From positions 1 to 64,000 of the forward strand of contig JALHQC010000016.1 in the NCBI GenBank assembly GCA_022842165.1: a DNA stretch of 64,000 nucleotides, read 5' to 3'. The notes under the pieces are model-generated. The model was not told where the DNA came from. It did no database searches and worked only from the letters and a program-made list of their open reading frames with translations. The translations under genes were made by a program, and so were the position numbers. This document shows positions 17,944-27,308 of the stretch, piece after piece (within the stretch, counting starts at the first letter, position 1; each line of letters begins with the position of its first letter). Source of the DNA: a bacterium (GTDB lineage: Bacteria; Pseudomonadota; Alphaproteobacteria; Rhizobiales; Aestuariivirgaceae).

Positions 17944-18249
17944 GATGAAGGACGTCCCCTAATCCGTGTTCTCATTGCGTCCGCCGGATACCGCCATGGG
18001 CGGAAGACGGCGGACGGACAAGGCCCGGCAACTGTCTCAAACTGCAAGCACGAAACCTCGGACGTATGATCAGAGGTCACTTTCAACCACTTTGGATCAG
18101 CACAGCCGGCATCTGGATCTGTCGTTCCAGACAACCGGGAGTATGCGGCACCCATGCACTTATCGCAAGGGGGGCCAAACGCAAGAACAGGGCTTGATTT
18201 GCGCTGCCATCCTGCCAATAGTCGATGGCTGGCTGAGCGGGGAGTTTTC
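17944..18249. other. Intergenic region between csp and the DUF922 gene
   Basis: No gene, repeat or RNA that I can support. It should carry the divergent promoters and, on the minus strand, the leader of the cold-shock mRNA. I saw no strong hairpin. Confidence 0.5.
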
Positions 18250-18864
18250 ATGAAATTGACTTCTGTTCTGGTGCTGTCGGCGGCGGCCGTGGCATTTGCA
18301 GGCGGTGCGGCTGTGGCCAAGCCGGATTTCAAGACCAAGTATACCTACTATACAGTGGGCGGGGACTCCGCCCAGGAAATCTACAACGCCATGCTGCGCA
18401 AGGGCCCCAAGGTGAACGGCGCCAAGGCCTATGCCGCAACCTCCGCCACGACGACGCAGGACGGCAAGCTGCTTCAGGCCTCGTCCTGCAAGATCGCGGA
18501 TTACAAGCTGAAGATCGACTTCGTGATCAAGCTGCCGCGCATCAAGAACGAAAAGGTGCTGCCCGCCACCGACCGCAGCCGTTGGCAGCAGTTCTCGTCT
18601 TTCCTGAAGAAGCACGAGGAAACCCACCGCTCGATCTGGCTCGGCTGCGCGGCAGACCTTGAAAAACAGGTCCGCGCGGTCAAGGCGAAAACCTGCGGCG
18701 AGGCGGACCGGAAAGCCGCCGCCCTGTGGGAAAAGATGCGGACGTCCTGCAGCAAGAAGCACAATGCCTTCGATGCGGCAGAGCAGAAGAAGCTGATGAA
18801 GCATCCCTTCGTGAAGCTGGTCTATGGCCGCTCCACGCAGACGGCGGGCGCCAAGGTCCAGTAG
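18250..18864 (+). CDS. DUF922 domain protein, putative periplasmic Zn-dependent protease
   Basis: 204 residues with a signal peptide ending at GGAAVAKP. The body has the DUF922 pattern: YYTVGGDSAQEIYNAM, a SCKIADYKLKIDFVIKLP strand, then FLKKHEETHRSIW. The HEETH stretch has the HExxH zinc-protease form. The family is found in many alphaproteobacteria and has no established substrate. Convergent with mtnP. Confidence 0.85.
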   Translation: MKLTSVLVLSAAAVAFAGGAAVAKPDFKTKYTYYTVGGDSAQEIYNAMLRKGPKVNGAKAYAATSATTTQDGKLLQASSCKIADYKLKIDFVIKLPRIKNEKVLPATDRSRWQQFSSFLKKHEETHRSIWLGCAADLEKQVRAVKAKTCGEADRKAAALWEKMRTSCSKKHNAFDAAEQKKLMKHPFVKLVYGRSTQTAGAKVQ

Positions 18865-18867
18865 GCT

Positions 18868-19740
18868 CTAGCGGTTCAGCACCCGCCCCGCCACGGCATC
18901 GAGCTTTCTCAGCAACGCCGGATCGCGCTTTTCCGGCGTGGTCATGATGGCGAATTCCAGCGCCATGTCAGACCCGATCGGGCATGGCTGATGCGTGCGC
19001 GGAAAGTCCATGGCGATCCGGTTGACGAGTCGCTTCGCATTCCCCGCATTGGCCTGCATCACGGCGATCACCTTGGCGACATCGACGGTGCCGTGCTCTT
19101 CGTGCCAGGAGTCGTAATCCGTCACCATGGCGATGGTGCAGTAGCAAATCTCCGCCTCGCGGGCGAGCTTGGCTTCGGGCATGTTGGTCATGCCGATGAC
19201 GGAAGCGCCCCACGACCGGTAGAGCTGCGACTCGGCGAGTGTCGAGAATTGCGGGCCCTCCATCACCACATAGGTGCCGCCGCGCGCATGCGCGATGCCC
19301 TCCGCCTCAAGGGCCTTCGCGGCAATATCTGCGAGGCCGGGCGACACCGGATGCGAGAACGGCACATGCCCGACGCAGCCCGTGCCGAAGAATGTCTTCT
19401 CGCGGCCGAACGTTCGGTCGATGAACTGGTCCACCAGCACGAAGGTGCTGGGCGGAAGTTCCTCCTTCAGCGAGCCGACGGCGGACAGCGAGATGAGATC
19501 GGTGACCCCTGCCCGCTTCATGACATCGATATTGGCCCGATAATTGATGGTCGTCGGCGAATAGACATGACCCCGGCCATGGCGCGGCATGAACACCACG
19601 GGCAGCCCGGCGATCTCGCCCCGCCGCACCTGGTCCGATGGCTCCCCCCACGGCGAGGAAACCGTTTCCCACCGGGCGTTGCTCATCTCGATATCGTAGA
19701 CGCCCGAGCCGCCGATGATGCCCAGAACTGATGCTGTCAT
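18868..19740 (-). CDS. mtnP: S-methyl-5'-thioadenosine phosphorylase
   Basis: A 290-residue enzyme of the purine phosphorylase family. It phosphorolyses methylthioadenosine to adenine and methylthioribose-1-phosphate in methionine salvage. Visible are GIIGGSGVYDI at the start, PRHGRGH for phosphate, the SLSAVGSL loop, and MEGPQFST plus NMPEA in the substrate site. The adenine released would be used by apt (25673-26218). ATG at 19740 is chosen because a GGAG ribosome site lies just upstream; a GTG at 19752 is also in frame. Confidence 0.93.
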   Translation of the reverse strand: MTASVLGIIGGSGVYDIEMSNARWETVSSPWGEPSDQVRRGEIAGLPVVFMPRHGRGHVYSPTTINYRANIDVMKRAGVTDLISLSAVGSLKEELPPSTFVLVDQFIDRTFGREKTFFGTGCVGHVPFSHPVSPGLADIAAKALEAEGIAHARGGTYVVMEGPQFSTLAESQLYRSWGASVIGMTNMPEAKLAREAEICYCTIAMVTDYDSWHEEHGTVDVAKVIAVMQANAGNAKRLVNRIAMDFPRTHQPCPIGSDMALEFAIMTTPEKRDPALLRKLDAVAGRVLNR

Positions 19741-19794
19741 GAAGAACTCCACACGAGGTCAGAAGCGAATAGTAGTTGAAGGCGCGCAAAATAC

Positions 19795-19821
19795 AAAAGA
19801 GGCCGTCAAGCGGCCCCTTTT
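19795..19821. terminator. Hairpin terminator after petC
   Basis: AAAAG-A-GGCCG-TCAAG-CGGCC-C-CTTTT: a ten-pair stem with one mismatch, flanked by A and T runs on both sides. It lies 24 bp past the petC stop on the minus strand and should end the petABC transcript. Confidence 0.75.
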
Positions 19822-19844
19822 CTATTCGCTATTCGCTACTCCCA

Positions 19845-20666
19845 TCAGTGGGCGTCGGCCCAGATCTTCTTCTTTACGAGGTAGAGCAGCAGCGAGAGAA
19901 TGCCGAGATAGATGAGAACCATGAAGCCGGTGCGCTTGCGCTGTTCCATCTTGGGCTCCGCCGTCCACGCCATGAAGGCCGAGACGTCCTTTGCCATCTG
20001 GTCGAGGGTCGCAGGCGTGCCGTCGTCATAGGTCACCTGGTCATCGGTCAGCGGCTGCGGCATGCCGATCCAGTGCCCGGCCGCAAAGTAGGGATTGTAG
20101 CTCTTGCCTTCGGGTGCTTCCGCCGCAAGTTCGGCGGGCGGCTCCTGATAGCCGGTCAGCACGGAGTAGACATATTCCGGACCGCCGATGCCGTTCACCA
20201 GCTGGTTGAAGGTGCCATACCAGCCCGGGCGCGACTTCGTCAGCAGCGAGAGATCCGGCGGATAGGCGCCGCCATTGGCAGCCTGCGCCGCCTCGCGGTT
20301 CGGGAAGGGAGACGGGAACCTGTCGAAAGGCAGGCCGGGGCGCTCGAACATCTCGCCATCGCCATTGGGGCCATCCTGCACGGTGTAAGTGGCGGCGACA
20401 GCCTTCACCTGTTCTGCCGTGAATTCCGGACCACCGGGATCAGAGAGGTTGCGGAACGAGACGTAGTGCATCGAATGGCAGGAAGCGCAAACTTCCTTGT
20501 AGACCTTGTAGCCGCGCTGCAGCTGCCCGCGGTCGAACTTGCCGAAAGGCCCTTCGAAGCTGAAGGACACATCGCGTGCCGGCTTCTGGCCCTCCGCCGC
20601 GAAGGCGAGGCCGGTGGCGAGTACGAGGCTGGCAGCGCCAATGCCGAGTGTCTTGAGCAATTTCAT
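19845..20666 (-). CDS. petC: Cytochrome c1 of the bc1 complex
   Basis: 273 residues. There is a signal peptide, then the haem c motif CASCH (Cys60, Cys63, His64), the axial-Met region GHWIGMPQPL, and a C-terminal membrane anchor (FMVLIYLGILSLLLYLV) followed by a basic end. It receives electrons from the Rieske protein in the periplasm. It is a separate gene, unlike the fused cytochrome b/c1 (fbcH) of Bradyrhizobium. Last gene of petABC. Confidence 0.97.
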   Translation of the reverse strand: MKLLKTLGIGAASLVLATGLAFAAEGQKPARDVSFSFEGPFGKFDRGQLQRGYKVYKEVCASCHSMHYVSFRNLSDPGGPEFTAEQVKAVAATYTVQDGPNGDGEMFERPGLPFDRFPSPFPNREAAQAANGGAYPPDLSLLTKSRPGWYGTFNQLVNGIGGPEYVYSVLTGYQEPPAELAAEAPEGKSYNPYFAAGHWIGMPQPLTDDQVTYDDGTPATLDQMAKDVSAFMAWTAEPKMEQRKRTGFMVLIYLGILSLLLYLVKKKIWADAH

Positions 20667-20682
20667 CTGTATGTCCCCCAAA

Positions 20683-21930
20683 TCACTCAGCAGGCGCAAG
20701 CGCGGGCTTCTTCTTGGCAAGCACGTCGTCGGATATCGACGACGGCAGCGGCTTTGGACTTTCGAGAAGGCCAAGCAGCGGCAGGATCACCAGGAAGTGG
20801 GCGAAATAATAAGCCGTCAGGATGCGCGACCAGATCACATAGGCGCCTTCCGCAGGCTTGGAGCCAAGATAGCCCAGCGCCACGCAGACAATCGCGAAGA
20901 TCAGGAAGAAGCCCTTGAACAGCGGCCGGTAGTTGCCCGAGCGCACCTTGGATGTATCGAGCCACGGCAGCACGAACAGGATCAGGATCGAGCCGAACAT
21001 CGCGATGACGCCCCCAAGCTTGTCGGGGATGGCGCGCAGGATCGCGTAGAACGGCAGGTAATACCATTCGGGCACGATGTGGGCGGGCGTCACCAGCGGG
21101 TTGGCTTCCTCGTAATTGATGGCATGGCCGAGATAGTTCGGGCTGAAGAACACCCAGGCGGCGTAGAACATCAGGAAGACCACGATCGCGAAGGCATCCT
21201 TCATCGTGTAGTAGGGATGGAAGGGCAGCGTATCCTGAGCCCCCTTCACCGAAACGCCGGTCGGGTTGTTGTTGCCCGGCACATGCAGCGCCCAGATGTG
21301 GAGGCCCACGACGCCGGCCAGCACGAAGGGCAGCAGGTAATGCAGCGAGAAGAAGCGGTTGAGCGTCGGATTGTCGACCGAGTAGCCGCCCCACAGCAGC
21401 GTGGTGATCGAATCGCCCACGAAGGGAATGGCCGAGAACAGGTTGGTGATGACCTTGGCGCCCCAGAACGACATCTGGCCCCACGGCAGCACATAGCCCA
21501 TGAAAGCCGTCGCCATCATGAGGAGATAGATCAGCACGCCGATCATCCACAACACTTCGCGCGGCGCCTTGTAGGAGCCGTAATACATGCCGCGGAACAT
21601 GTGGATATAAACGGCGATGAAGAACATCGACGCGCCATTGGCGTGGAGATAGCGGATCATCCAGCCCGAGTTCACGTCGCGCATGATGTGCTCGACCGAG
21701 GCAAACGCCATGTCGACATGCGGCGTATAATGCATCGCCAGCACGATGCCGGTGACGATCTGTACCACCAGCATGACGGCGAGGATGCCGCCGAAGGTCC
21801 ACCAGTAGTTCAGGTTCTTCGGAGTGGGGAAATCAAGCGCCTGGCCCTGCACCAGTTCCATGACGGGAAGGCGCTCGTGCATCCACTTTCCGAAAGCCGT
21901 GGTGGGCTTGTAATTCGAGGGTCCGCTCAT
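20683..21930 (-). CDS. petB: Cytochrome b of the bc1 complex
   Basis: 415 residues with eight membrane helices. Haem ligands are His96/His110 and His197/His211. The Qo-site PEWY motif appears in [13 protein letters not shown]. The product oxidises ubiquinol and pumps protons as the core of complex III. The short spaces to petA (15 bp) and petC (16 bp) mark an operon. Confidence 0.98.
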   Translation of the reverse strand: MSGPSNYKPTTAFGKWMHERLPVMELVQGQALDFPTPKNLNYWWTFGGILAVMLVVQIVTGIVLAMHYTPHVDMAFASVEHIMRDVNSGWMIRYLHANGASMFFIAVYIHMFRGMYYGSYKAPREVLWMIGVLIYLLMMATAFMGYVLPWGQMSFWGAKVITNLFSAIPFVGDSITTLLWGGYSVDNPTLNRFFSLHYLLPFVLAGVVGLHIWALHVPGNNNPTGVSVKGAQDTLPFHPYYTMKDAFAIVVFLMFYAAWVFFSPNYLGHAINYEEANPLVTPAHIVPEWYYLPFYAILRAIPDKLGGVIAMFGSILILFVLPWLDTSKVRSGNYRPLFKGFFLIFAIVCVALGYLGSKPAEGAYVIWSRILTAYYFAHFLVILPLLGLLESPKPLPSSISDDVLAKKKPALAPAE

Positions 21931-21945
21931 GACGAAAAGTCCTTC

Positions 21946-22533
21946 TTAACCGATGCGGATCTTGGTGTCGGCGATATAGGCGTAAGGCGGCACCGGAAGG
22001 TTCTCGGGCGCCGGACCCCGGCGGATGCGGCCCGCCGTATCATAGTGCGAGCCGTGGCACGGACAGAACCAGCCGCCAGCCTTCGCGGCACCCTCGACGA
22101 CGGCATAGTCGCCCTCGTTGCCGATCGGCACGCAGCCCAGATGGGTGCACACGCCCATCATCACGATATACTGTTCCTTGCCGCCCACCACGCGGTTGAC
22201 GTCGGTGGCGGGCTCGCCGTCCTTCACGTTGGCGCTGCGGGCCAGCGGATCGGGCAGTTCCTCGATATTGACGGCCTTGGCCGCCTCGATTTCGGCGGGC
22301 GTGCGATGGCGGATGAACACCGGGTTGCCGCGCCACTTGATGGTGATGGCCTGACCTTCGGCGATGGGCGCCAGATCGACCTCGACGGAGGCGAGCGCCA
22401 GGACCGAGGCATCGGGGTTCATCTGGTTGATAAATGGCCAGACCGTCAGCGCTGCGCCGACGGCACCGACGGCGCCCGTTGCGATGTAAAGAAAATCGCG
22501 CCGGTTGACTTCCGCATGTTCCGCTGTGGACAC
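21946..22533 (-). CDS. petA: Rieske iron-sulfur subunit of the bc1 complex
   Basis: 195 residues. It has an N-terminal Tat signal-anchor (NRRDFLYIATG), then the Rieske domain with CTHLGC (Cys129, His131, Cys134) and CPCHGS (Cys157, Cys159, His160). The [2Fe-2S] cluster is held by Cys129/His131/Cys157/His160, and Cys134-Cys159 is the disulfide. First gene of petABC, with a 173-bp divergent promoter region shared with trmL. Confidence 0.97.
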   Translation of the reverse strand: MSTAEHAEVNRRDFLYIATGAVGAVGAALTVWPFINQMNPDASVLALASVEVDLAPIAEGQAITIKWRGNPVFIRHRTPAEIEAAKAVNIEELPDPLARSANVKDGEPATDVNRVVGGKEQYIVMMGVCTHLGCVPIGNEGDYAVVEGAAKAGGWFCPCHGSHYDTAGRIRRGPAPENLPVPPYAYIADTKIRIG

Positions 22534-22706
22534 GTCCGTTGTTCCCTTTTGTTGCCGCGCCAGCCCTCAAGATATATGGGGGGCAAAGTTCCCCGGCGCT
22601 CAAACCCGCGACCTTTTGGCATTGTGATCCTGAGAAGTCTAGCCATCAAGTGTCGCAGCAACAGGTAATTTCGCCGCGCCTGCCTGTCCGCTAAGGAAGC
22701 GAAATC

Positions 22707-23177
22707 ATGGTCGAAATTGCCCTCTACCAGCCGGACATCGCGCCCAACGCGGCAACCATCCTGCGGATGTGCGCCTGCTTCGGCCTCACCTGCCGGATCA
22801 TCGCGCCCGCTGGCTTCGTCATGGGTGATTCCAGCTTCCGCCGGGCGGGAATGGATTACCTCGGCCGCGTCAGCCTGGTGGACGATCCCTCATGGAACGC
22901 CTACCGCGCGGCAACGGCCGGCCGGCGCAGTGTGCTGGTGACGACCAGGGCTGCCCTGCCCTACACGGAGTTTTCCTTCCGGGAGGACGATATCATCCTG
23001 ATGGGCCGCGAGAGCGCCGGCGTTCCGGACCATGTTCACGAGGCGGCCGAAGCCCGGATCGTCATCCCCATGAAGCCGGGCCTGAGGTCCCTCAACGTGG
23101 CGATCGCTTGCGCAATGGTGACGGGCGAGGCCTTGCGCCAGCTTGGCTCGTTTTCAGCCGCAGCGGTTACTGGATGA
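22707..23177 (+). CDS. trmL: tRNA (cytidine(34)-2'-O)-methyltransferase
   Basis: 156 residues, a SPOUT methyltransferase with the deep trefoil knot. Motifs are NxxT-like APNAATILR, GRESAGVP, IPMKPGLRSLNVA. It methylates the wobble ribose of tRNA-Leu isoacceptors. Length is standard. It ends in an 11-base convergent overlap with the TadG-like gene. Confidence 0.92.
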   Translation: MVEIALYQPDIAPNAATILRMCACFGLTCRIIAPAGFVMGDSSFRRAGMDYLGRVSLVDDPSWNAYRAATAGRRSVLVTTRAALPYTEFSFREDDIILMGRESAGVPDHVHEAAEARIVIPMKPGLRSLNVAIACAMVTGEALRQLGSFSAAAVTG

Positions 23178-24552
23178 TGCGCAGCTTGGTCAGCGAGGCG
23201 CCGATCTTGCCGAAGGCCGCCTGCAGGGCGATGGCGTCGTCCGCCACATAGCTCATCGAAGCGTCGGTGGCGCAGTTGCGCAGCAGCGCCTCGATCTTCG
23301 GATCCTCGACATCGAAGAGCACCGTGAAAATCAGCGTCCCGTCGGCCTTGATGTTCTCGCACAGCGTGGCGGTCAGATTGTCGGTATAGGTTCCATCGCC
23401 ATAGGGCGTGTTGTTGTGCGGGCCGTAATTGCCATCCGCATAGGTCGACGAGGTGTTGGCGCCGTCCGTCATCAGCACCACGGCCTTCCGTCCGCCCTTG
23501 GCCTTGATGTCGGCCATCGGCTCGGCCTCCTGCAGGGGCGCCTCCGGCGTCAGCATGTTCCATGCCCAGATCAGGCCCGATGGAATATGCGTGTCGCCGC
23601 TGGGATAAAGCCCGTCGATGGCGTCGAGCACATCGTTGCGCGACGCTGTCAGCGCCAGCATCGGCGCCCCGCACGACCAGGTTCGCCCCGGATAGGGCAC
23701 GCTGTTGGCATCGGCGATCGAGCTGTGATAGGCCTCGGGCCGCGCCGCGACGCACCCTTCCCACTTGTACGTGACGCTTGACGTCGAGCAATTCTGCTTC
23801 ACGGGGTCGCCCCAATGGGTGCAGTTCTCGACATTGCATGAATAGGGAACGCCGTCGGCATAGCAGGTGGTCTGCGTGGTGCAGCCGCTGCGGTCCGGAT
23901 AGGTCCAGCTGCAGGACTCATAGGTTTCGGTCTTGTTCGGCGGCACGGCGATCCACGGCTCGTGCTTGTATTTCAGCCCGGCGTGAAAATAGGAGGCAAA
24001 GGGCGCAACGCCCACTTTCACCTTGCCGCCGGTCATCAGCGAATTGACCATGTCGGTGGCCGCCGTCTTCAGCGTGCCGATCTTGTCGTTGCTGGTCATC
24101 GAATATGTGGTGTCGAGCGCGAGCACCAGTTCCAGCGGCCCGCTCGAGCCGCGCTTGACCTCCGACATGGCCTCGATCTCCATATCGGAAACTCCGGCCA
24201 GCGACATGAAGCTGGTCTTGAGCTTGCCTCTCACGACCACCTTGAACGATCCGTTCGCCTCGTCGTTGGTGATCTGCGCCACCTCCAGCGTGTCGAGCGC
24301 CTCGGCGGCGCCATTGGCCTGCAGGTAGCTTGTGGCGACCGCCTTGAGATCCTTGAGCTTGTCGGCCTTGGAACTGCCGCCAGCCAGCGCCGCGGCGTCG
24401 GCCGCCCCCTGCAGCGTGCTGCGGGCGTCATTGGCGCGCATCATGTCGACACCCACACCCACTGCCAGCATTATGGGAACGATTGCAAAGGCGAAGGTAA
24501 CGGCCACATTCCCGGCCTGACTTGCACGAAGTTTCCGCAACAGCGCTGTCAT
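23167..24552 (-). CDS. TadG-like pilus-assembly protein with vWA domain
   Basis: 461 residues. The N-terminus has a TadE/G-type prepilin-like helix (GNVAVTFAFAIVPIMLAVGVG). A vWA domain follows, starting at ALDTTYSM (a MIDAS variant with D-x-T-x-S) and including VVLMTDGANT. The middle (about residues 225-290) is an insert with eight or more Cys, probably disulfide-bonded outside the cytoplasm. TadG-like proteins take part in Flp pilus secretion, but no other tad gene is nearby. A CtrA-type box lies 106 bp upstream of the start. Confidence 0.85.
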   Translation of the reverse strand: MTALLRKLRASQAGNVAVTFAFAIVPIMLAVGVGVDMMRANDARSTLQGAADAAALAGGSSKADKLKDLKAVATSYLQANGAAEALDTLEVAQITNDEANGSFKVVVRGKLKTSFMSLAGVSDMEIEAMSEVKRGSSGPLELVLALDTTYSMTSNDKIGTLKTAATDMVNSLMTGGKVKVGVAPFASYFHAGLKYKHEPWIAVPPNKTETYESCSWTYPDRSGCTTQTTCYADGVPYSCNVENCTHWGDPVKQNCSTSSVTYKWEGCVAARPEAYHSSIADANSVPYPGRTWSCGAPMLALTASRNDVLDAIDGLYPSGDTHIPSGLIWAWNMLTPEAPLQEAEPMADIKAKGGRKAVVLMTDGANTSSTYADGNYGPHNNTPYGDGTYTDNLTATLCENIKADGTLIFTVLFDVEDPKIEALLRNCATDASMSYVADDAIALQAAFGKIGASLTKLRIIQ

Positions 24553-24657
24553 TGAAATTTCTTTACTTGTCTTTTCAGGTCCCTGAAATGTAGCGCCGAC
24601 TCCCTAACAGCTACCTACTTCAATCATATGTTGCGTATCGGCCATTGTGAGTCACCC

Positions 24658-24672
24658 TTAACGCCGTGTTAA
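24658..24672. promoter_or_regulatory. CtrA-type box
   Basis: TTAA-CGCCGTG-TTAA, a perfect TTAA-N7-TTAA site for the cell-cycle regulator CtrA. It is placed between the divergent TadG-like gene (start 24552) and hemF (start 24704). CtrA commonly controls pilus genes in alphaproteobacteria, so the TadG-like gene is the more likely target. Confidence 0.5.
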
Positions 24673-24703
24673 TGCCACCTGCCATGAAATCCGGAACCCG
24701 TGC

Positions 24704-25537
24704 ATGACCAACCCGATTGCCAGACATCAATTCACGGCCCGCGCCTGGTTCGAAACGCTGCGCGACATGATCTGCACCAGCCTCGAGGAGATCGACGGGA
24801 CAAGGTTCGAGCGCAAACCGTGGGAACGCCAGGACGGCGGCGGCGGCGTCATGTCGATGTTGCACGGCAAGGTGTTCGAGAAGGCGGGCGTCCACACCTC
24901 GACCGTCCATGGCGAATTCAGCCCGGAATTCCGGAAGCAGATTCCGGGCGCCGAGACCGATCCGCGCTTCTGGGCATCGGGCATCTCGCTCATCATTCAC
25001 CCCTGGAACCCCTTTGTCCCCGCCGTTCACATGAACACCCGCTTCATCGTGACGACGAAAACCTGGTTCGGCGGCGGCGCCGACCTGACGCCGGTTCTCG
25101 ACCGCCGGCGCAACCAAACCGATCAGGACACGCTCGATTTCCACGCCGCCATGAAATCCGCCTGCGATGCGCATGCAGTGGCGGACTATGAAAAATTCCG
25201 CAAATGGTGCGACGATTATTTCTGGCTTCCCCACCGGAACGAACCGCGCGGCATCGGCGGCATCTTCTACGACCATTTCAATTCGGGCGACTGGGATGCC
25301 GACTTCGCTTTCACCCAGGACGTAGGCCGCGCCTTTCTGGAGATCTATCCGCAGCTCGTTCGCCGCAACATGGATACGCCCTGCACCGAAGCCGACCGCG
25401 AGGAACAGCTGATCCGCCGCGGCCGCTATGTGGAATACAACCTGCTCTACGACCGCGGCACGATCTTCGGCCTCAAGACCGGCGGCAACGTCGAATCGAT
25501 TCTCTCCTCCATGCCGCCGCTGGTGAAGTGGCCATGA
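24704..25537 (+). CDS. hemF: Oxygen-dependent coproporphyrinogen III oxidase
   Basis: 277 residues. It decarboxylates two propionates of coproporphyrinogen III to give protoporphyrinogen IX, with O2. Family markers are [34 protein letters not shown], and [11 protein letters not shown], with FTQDVGRAF and [11 protein letters not shown] nearer the end. It forms a dimer in the cytosol. The apt gene follows after a palindromic repeat. Confidence 0.97.
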   Translation: MTNPIARHQFTARAWFETLRDMICTSLEEIDGTRFERKPWERQDGGGGVMSMLHGKVFEKAGVHTSTVHGEFSPEFRKQIPGAETDPRFWASGISLIIHPWNPFVPAVHMNTRFIVTTKTWFGGGADLTPVLDRRRNQTDQDTLDFHAAMKSACDAHAVADYEKFRKWCDDYFWLPHRNEPRGIGGIFYDHFNSGDWDADFAFTQDVGRAFLEIYPQLVRRNMDTPCTEADREEQLIRRGRYVEYNLLYDRGTIFGLKTGGNVESILSSMPPLVKWP

Positions 25538-25541
25538 TCAT

Positions 25542-25657
25542 CCCTCCTCGCGAATCGCAGGGGAGGGTCCGCCGCGCACGCGGCGGGGGTGGGGTCAGTC
25601 GACAGTTGCTCCCCCCGTCTCGCTTCGCTCGACACCCTCCCCGCAAGCGGAGAGGGA
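25542..25657. repeat. Palindromic intergenic repeat between hemF and apt
   Basis: The outer arms are TCCCTCCTCG and AGCGGAGAGGG, with an inner CGCCGCG/CGCGGCG hairpin and the shared GGGGGTGGGGT core. It resembles the 116-bp element at 28423-28538. Confidence 0.75.
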
Positions 25658-25672
25658 TAGAAAGGACTGACA

Positions 25673-26218
25673 ATGGACCTCCGCAACGGCTTCGACATCA
25701 AGCGCTATATCCGCACCATTCCGGACTATCCGAAGCCCGGGATCATGTTCCGCGACATCACCACGCTCTTGTCAAACCTGCACGGCTTCCGCGCGGCGGT
25801 CGATGAGCTCGCCTGGCCCTTCCTGAAGGGCGAGATCGACTATGTGGCGGGGATCGAGGCGCGGGGATTCATCCTCGGCGGCGCCGTAGCGCATAACTTG
25901 GGCCGCGGCTTCATCCCGATCCGCAAGAAGGGCAAGCTGCCTCACAAGGTCATCGGTCAGGAATACGCGCTGGAGTACGGCGTCGACACGATCGAGATCC
26001 ACGCCGATGCCATCCAGAAGGGCGACCGTGTGCTGCTGGTCGACGACCTGATCGCCACCGGCGGCACGGCCGGCGCCGCGATCGACCTGATCCGCAAGTC
26101 AGGTGGCGAAGTCGTCTCCGCCGCCTTCGTGATCGACCTCCCCGACCTCGGCGGCGCCGCAAAACTCAAAGCCAAGGGCGTAAAGGTCCACACGCTGGTG
26201 AGTTTCGAGGGGCATTGA
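25673..26218 (+). CDS. apt: Adenine phosphoribosyltransferase
   Basis: 181 residues. It makes AMP from adenine and PRPP. It has the N-terminal [16 protein letters not shown] segment, the flexible loop with GQEYALEYG, and the PRPP motif [18 protein letters not shown] is supplied by prs (32851-33783) and adenine by mtnP, both in this window. A ribosome site (AAAGGA) precedes the ATG. Confidence 0.96.
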   Translation: MDLRNGFDIKRYIRTIPDYPKPGIMFRDITTLLSNLHGFRAAVDELAWPFLKGEIDYVAGIEARGFILGGAVAHNLGRGFIPIRKKGKLPHKVIGQEYALEYGVDTIEIHADAIQKGDRVLLVDDLIATGGTAGAAIDLIRKSGGEVVSAAFVIDLPDLGGAAKLKAKGVKVHTLVSFEGH

Positions 26219-26225
26219 AAAACGT

Positions 26226-26333
26226 CTTCTCCCGCTCCTTCAGCGGGAGAAGAAGGGACCCGCGAAGCGGGGAGATGAGGGGAAGTCTCGAGGTGGTGCC
26301 TGCGGTCCCTCACCTACCCCGGCTGCGCCGGGG
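26226..26333. repeat. Palindromic intergenic repeat after apt
   Basis: It contains CTTCTCCCGCT-CCTTC-AGCGGGAGAAG (26226-26252) and CCCCGG-CTGCG-CCGGGG (26317-26333). The first hairpin is the same type as 7099-7125. It could end transcription between convergent apt and the MaoC pair. Confidence 0.7.
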
Positions 26334-26367
26334 CCCCTTCCTCTCCCGCCTTGCAGAAGAGGACAAG

Positions 26368-26850
26368 TTACGATGGCCTAAGCGGCGTCAGCACCTTGCC
26401 TTCAAAGCTGAACACCAGATCGCCACTCTGATTGAATCCCTCGTTCAGCGAGAACACCAGCCCCCATCCGGGCCGCGAGTTCAGTTCGCGCTTTCCCGTC
26501 ACGCTCGTGCGGTAGGTGATCGTGTCTCCGGGGCATACGGGCTTCAGCCAGCGCAGATTGGTAAAGCCGGGCGATGGCCCGAGCGGTGCCGGCTCCCTGC
26601 CCTCTGCCCGCATCTCCGCTTCCGCCGCCTGATTGGTCGCCACATAGCGCTTCATCCAGGCCGAAGCCGTGTGCCATCCGCTCGCCGAAAGCCTGCCGAA
26701 CGGGCCCTTCGCAGCCGCCTCCTCATCGAGATGAAACGGCTGCGGATCATATTGTCTCGCGAAGGCAAGAATCGCATCCTTGGTGAAATGATGGTTGCCG
26801 AGTTCAACCACGCGGCCAATCTCGATCTCTTCCAGGTAAAGCCCGATCAT
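26368..26850 (-). CDS. MaoC-family dehydratase, second of a pair
   Basis: 160 residues, a hot-dog fold. The active-site segment is ARQYDPQPFHLDEEAA (the hydratase 2 motif with Asp and His), and a second loop reads ASGWHTASAWMKRY. It hydrates enoyl-CoA or a similar thioester. The start overlaps the upstream MaoC stop as ATGA, and the two share motifs, so they may form a heterodimer. Exact substrate unknown. Confidence 0.88.
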   Translation of the reverse strand: MIGLYLEEIEIGRVVELGNHHFTKDAILAFARQYDPQPFHLDEEAAAKGPFGRLSASGWHTASAWMKRYVATNQAAEAEMRAEGREPAPLGPSPGFTNLRWLKPVCPGDTITYRTSVTGKRELNSRPGWGLVFSLNEGFNQSGDLVFSFEGKVLTPLRPS

Positions 26851-27296
26851 GGATGCCTGACCCCCATGAACTGCACGCCGGTGATTTCCACCTTCGCTTC
26901 GCCCGCCGTACTGAAAAGCTCCCACTTGCACTTGAGAATGCCCATCTCGGGCCGCTTGGATGACACGCGGCGCGACAGCACGGTGACGCGCCCCGTCAGC
27001 GTCTCACCGGCATAGACGGGCTTCAGCCACTTCACCTCTTCCATGCTGTTCGAAGCCATGGCGGCGGACCTGTTCGCATAGCCATCGACCGACAGCCGGA
27101 TCAGGATCGCGCTCGACTGCCAGCCCGACGCCGCCAATCCTCCGAGTACGGAGTGTTTTGCGGCTTCCTCGTCCATGTGCATCGGCTGCGGGTCCCACTC
27201 CGCCGCATAGGCGATCACTTCTTCGCGCGAAAGGTGATAGGTGCCAAGCTCCAGCACCAGCCCTTCGGTAAAGTCCTCGTAGTGGAGCAATCCCAC
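26847..27296 (-). CDS. MaoC-family dehydratase, first of a pair
   Basis: 149 residues. The hydratase motif is AAEWDPQPMHMDEEAA, followed by GLAASGWQSSAILIRL. Related to the neighbour downstream, with which it overlaps by four bases. Pairs of MaoC genes in this arrangement are common in alphaproteobacteria, but the pathway is not established. ychF lies 12 bp upstream. Confidence 0.88.
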   Translation of the reverse strand: MGLLHYEDFTEGLVLELGTYHLSREEVIAYAAEWDPQPMHMDEEAAKHSVLGGLAASGWQSSAILIRLSVDGYANRSAAMASNSMEEVKWLKPVYAGETLTGRVTVLSRRVSSKRPEMGILKCKWELFSTAGEAKVEITGVQFMGVRHP

Positions 27297-27308
27297 CGCT
27301 GCCTCGCC

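Noticed and set aside
19741-19752. GTG start of mtnP
   Set aside because: The GGAG within this stretch works better as the ribosome site for the ATG at 19740.
20539-22668. 709-residue plus-strand frame across petC, petB and petA
   Set aside because: His/Arg/Asp-rich antisense reading of three certain genes; no domain features.
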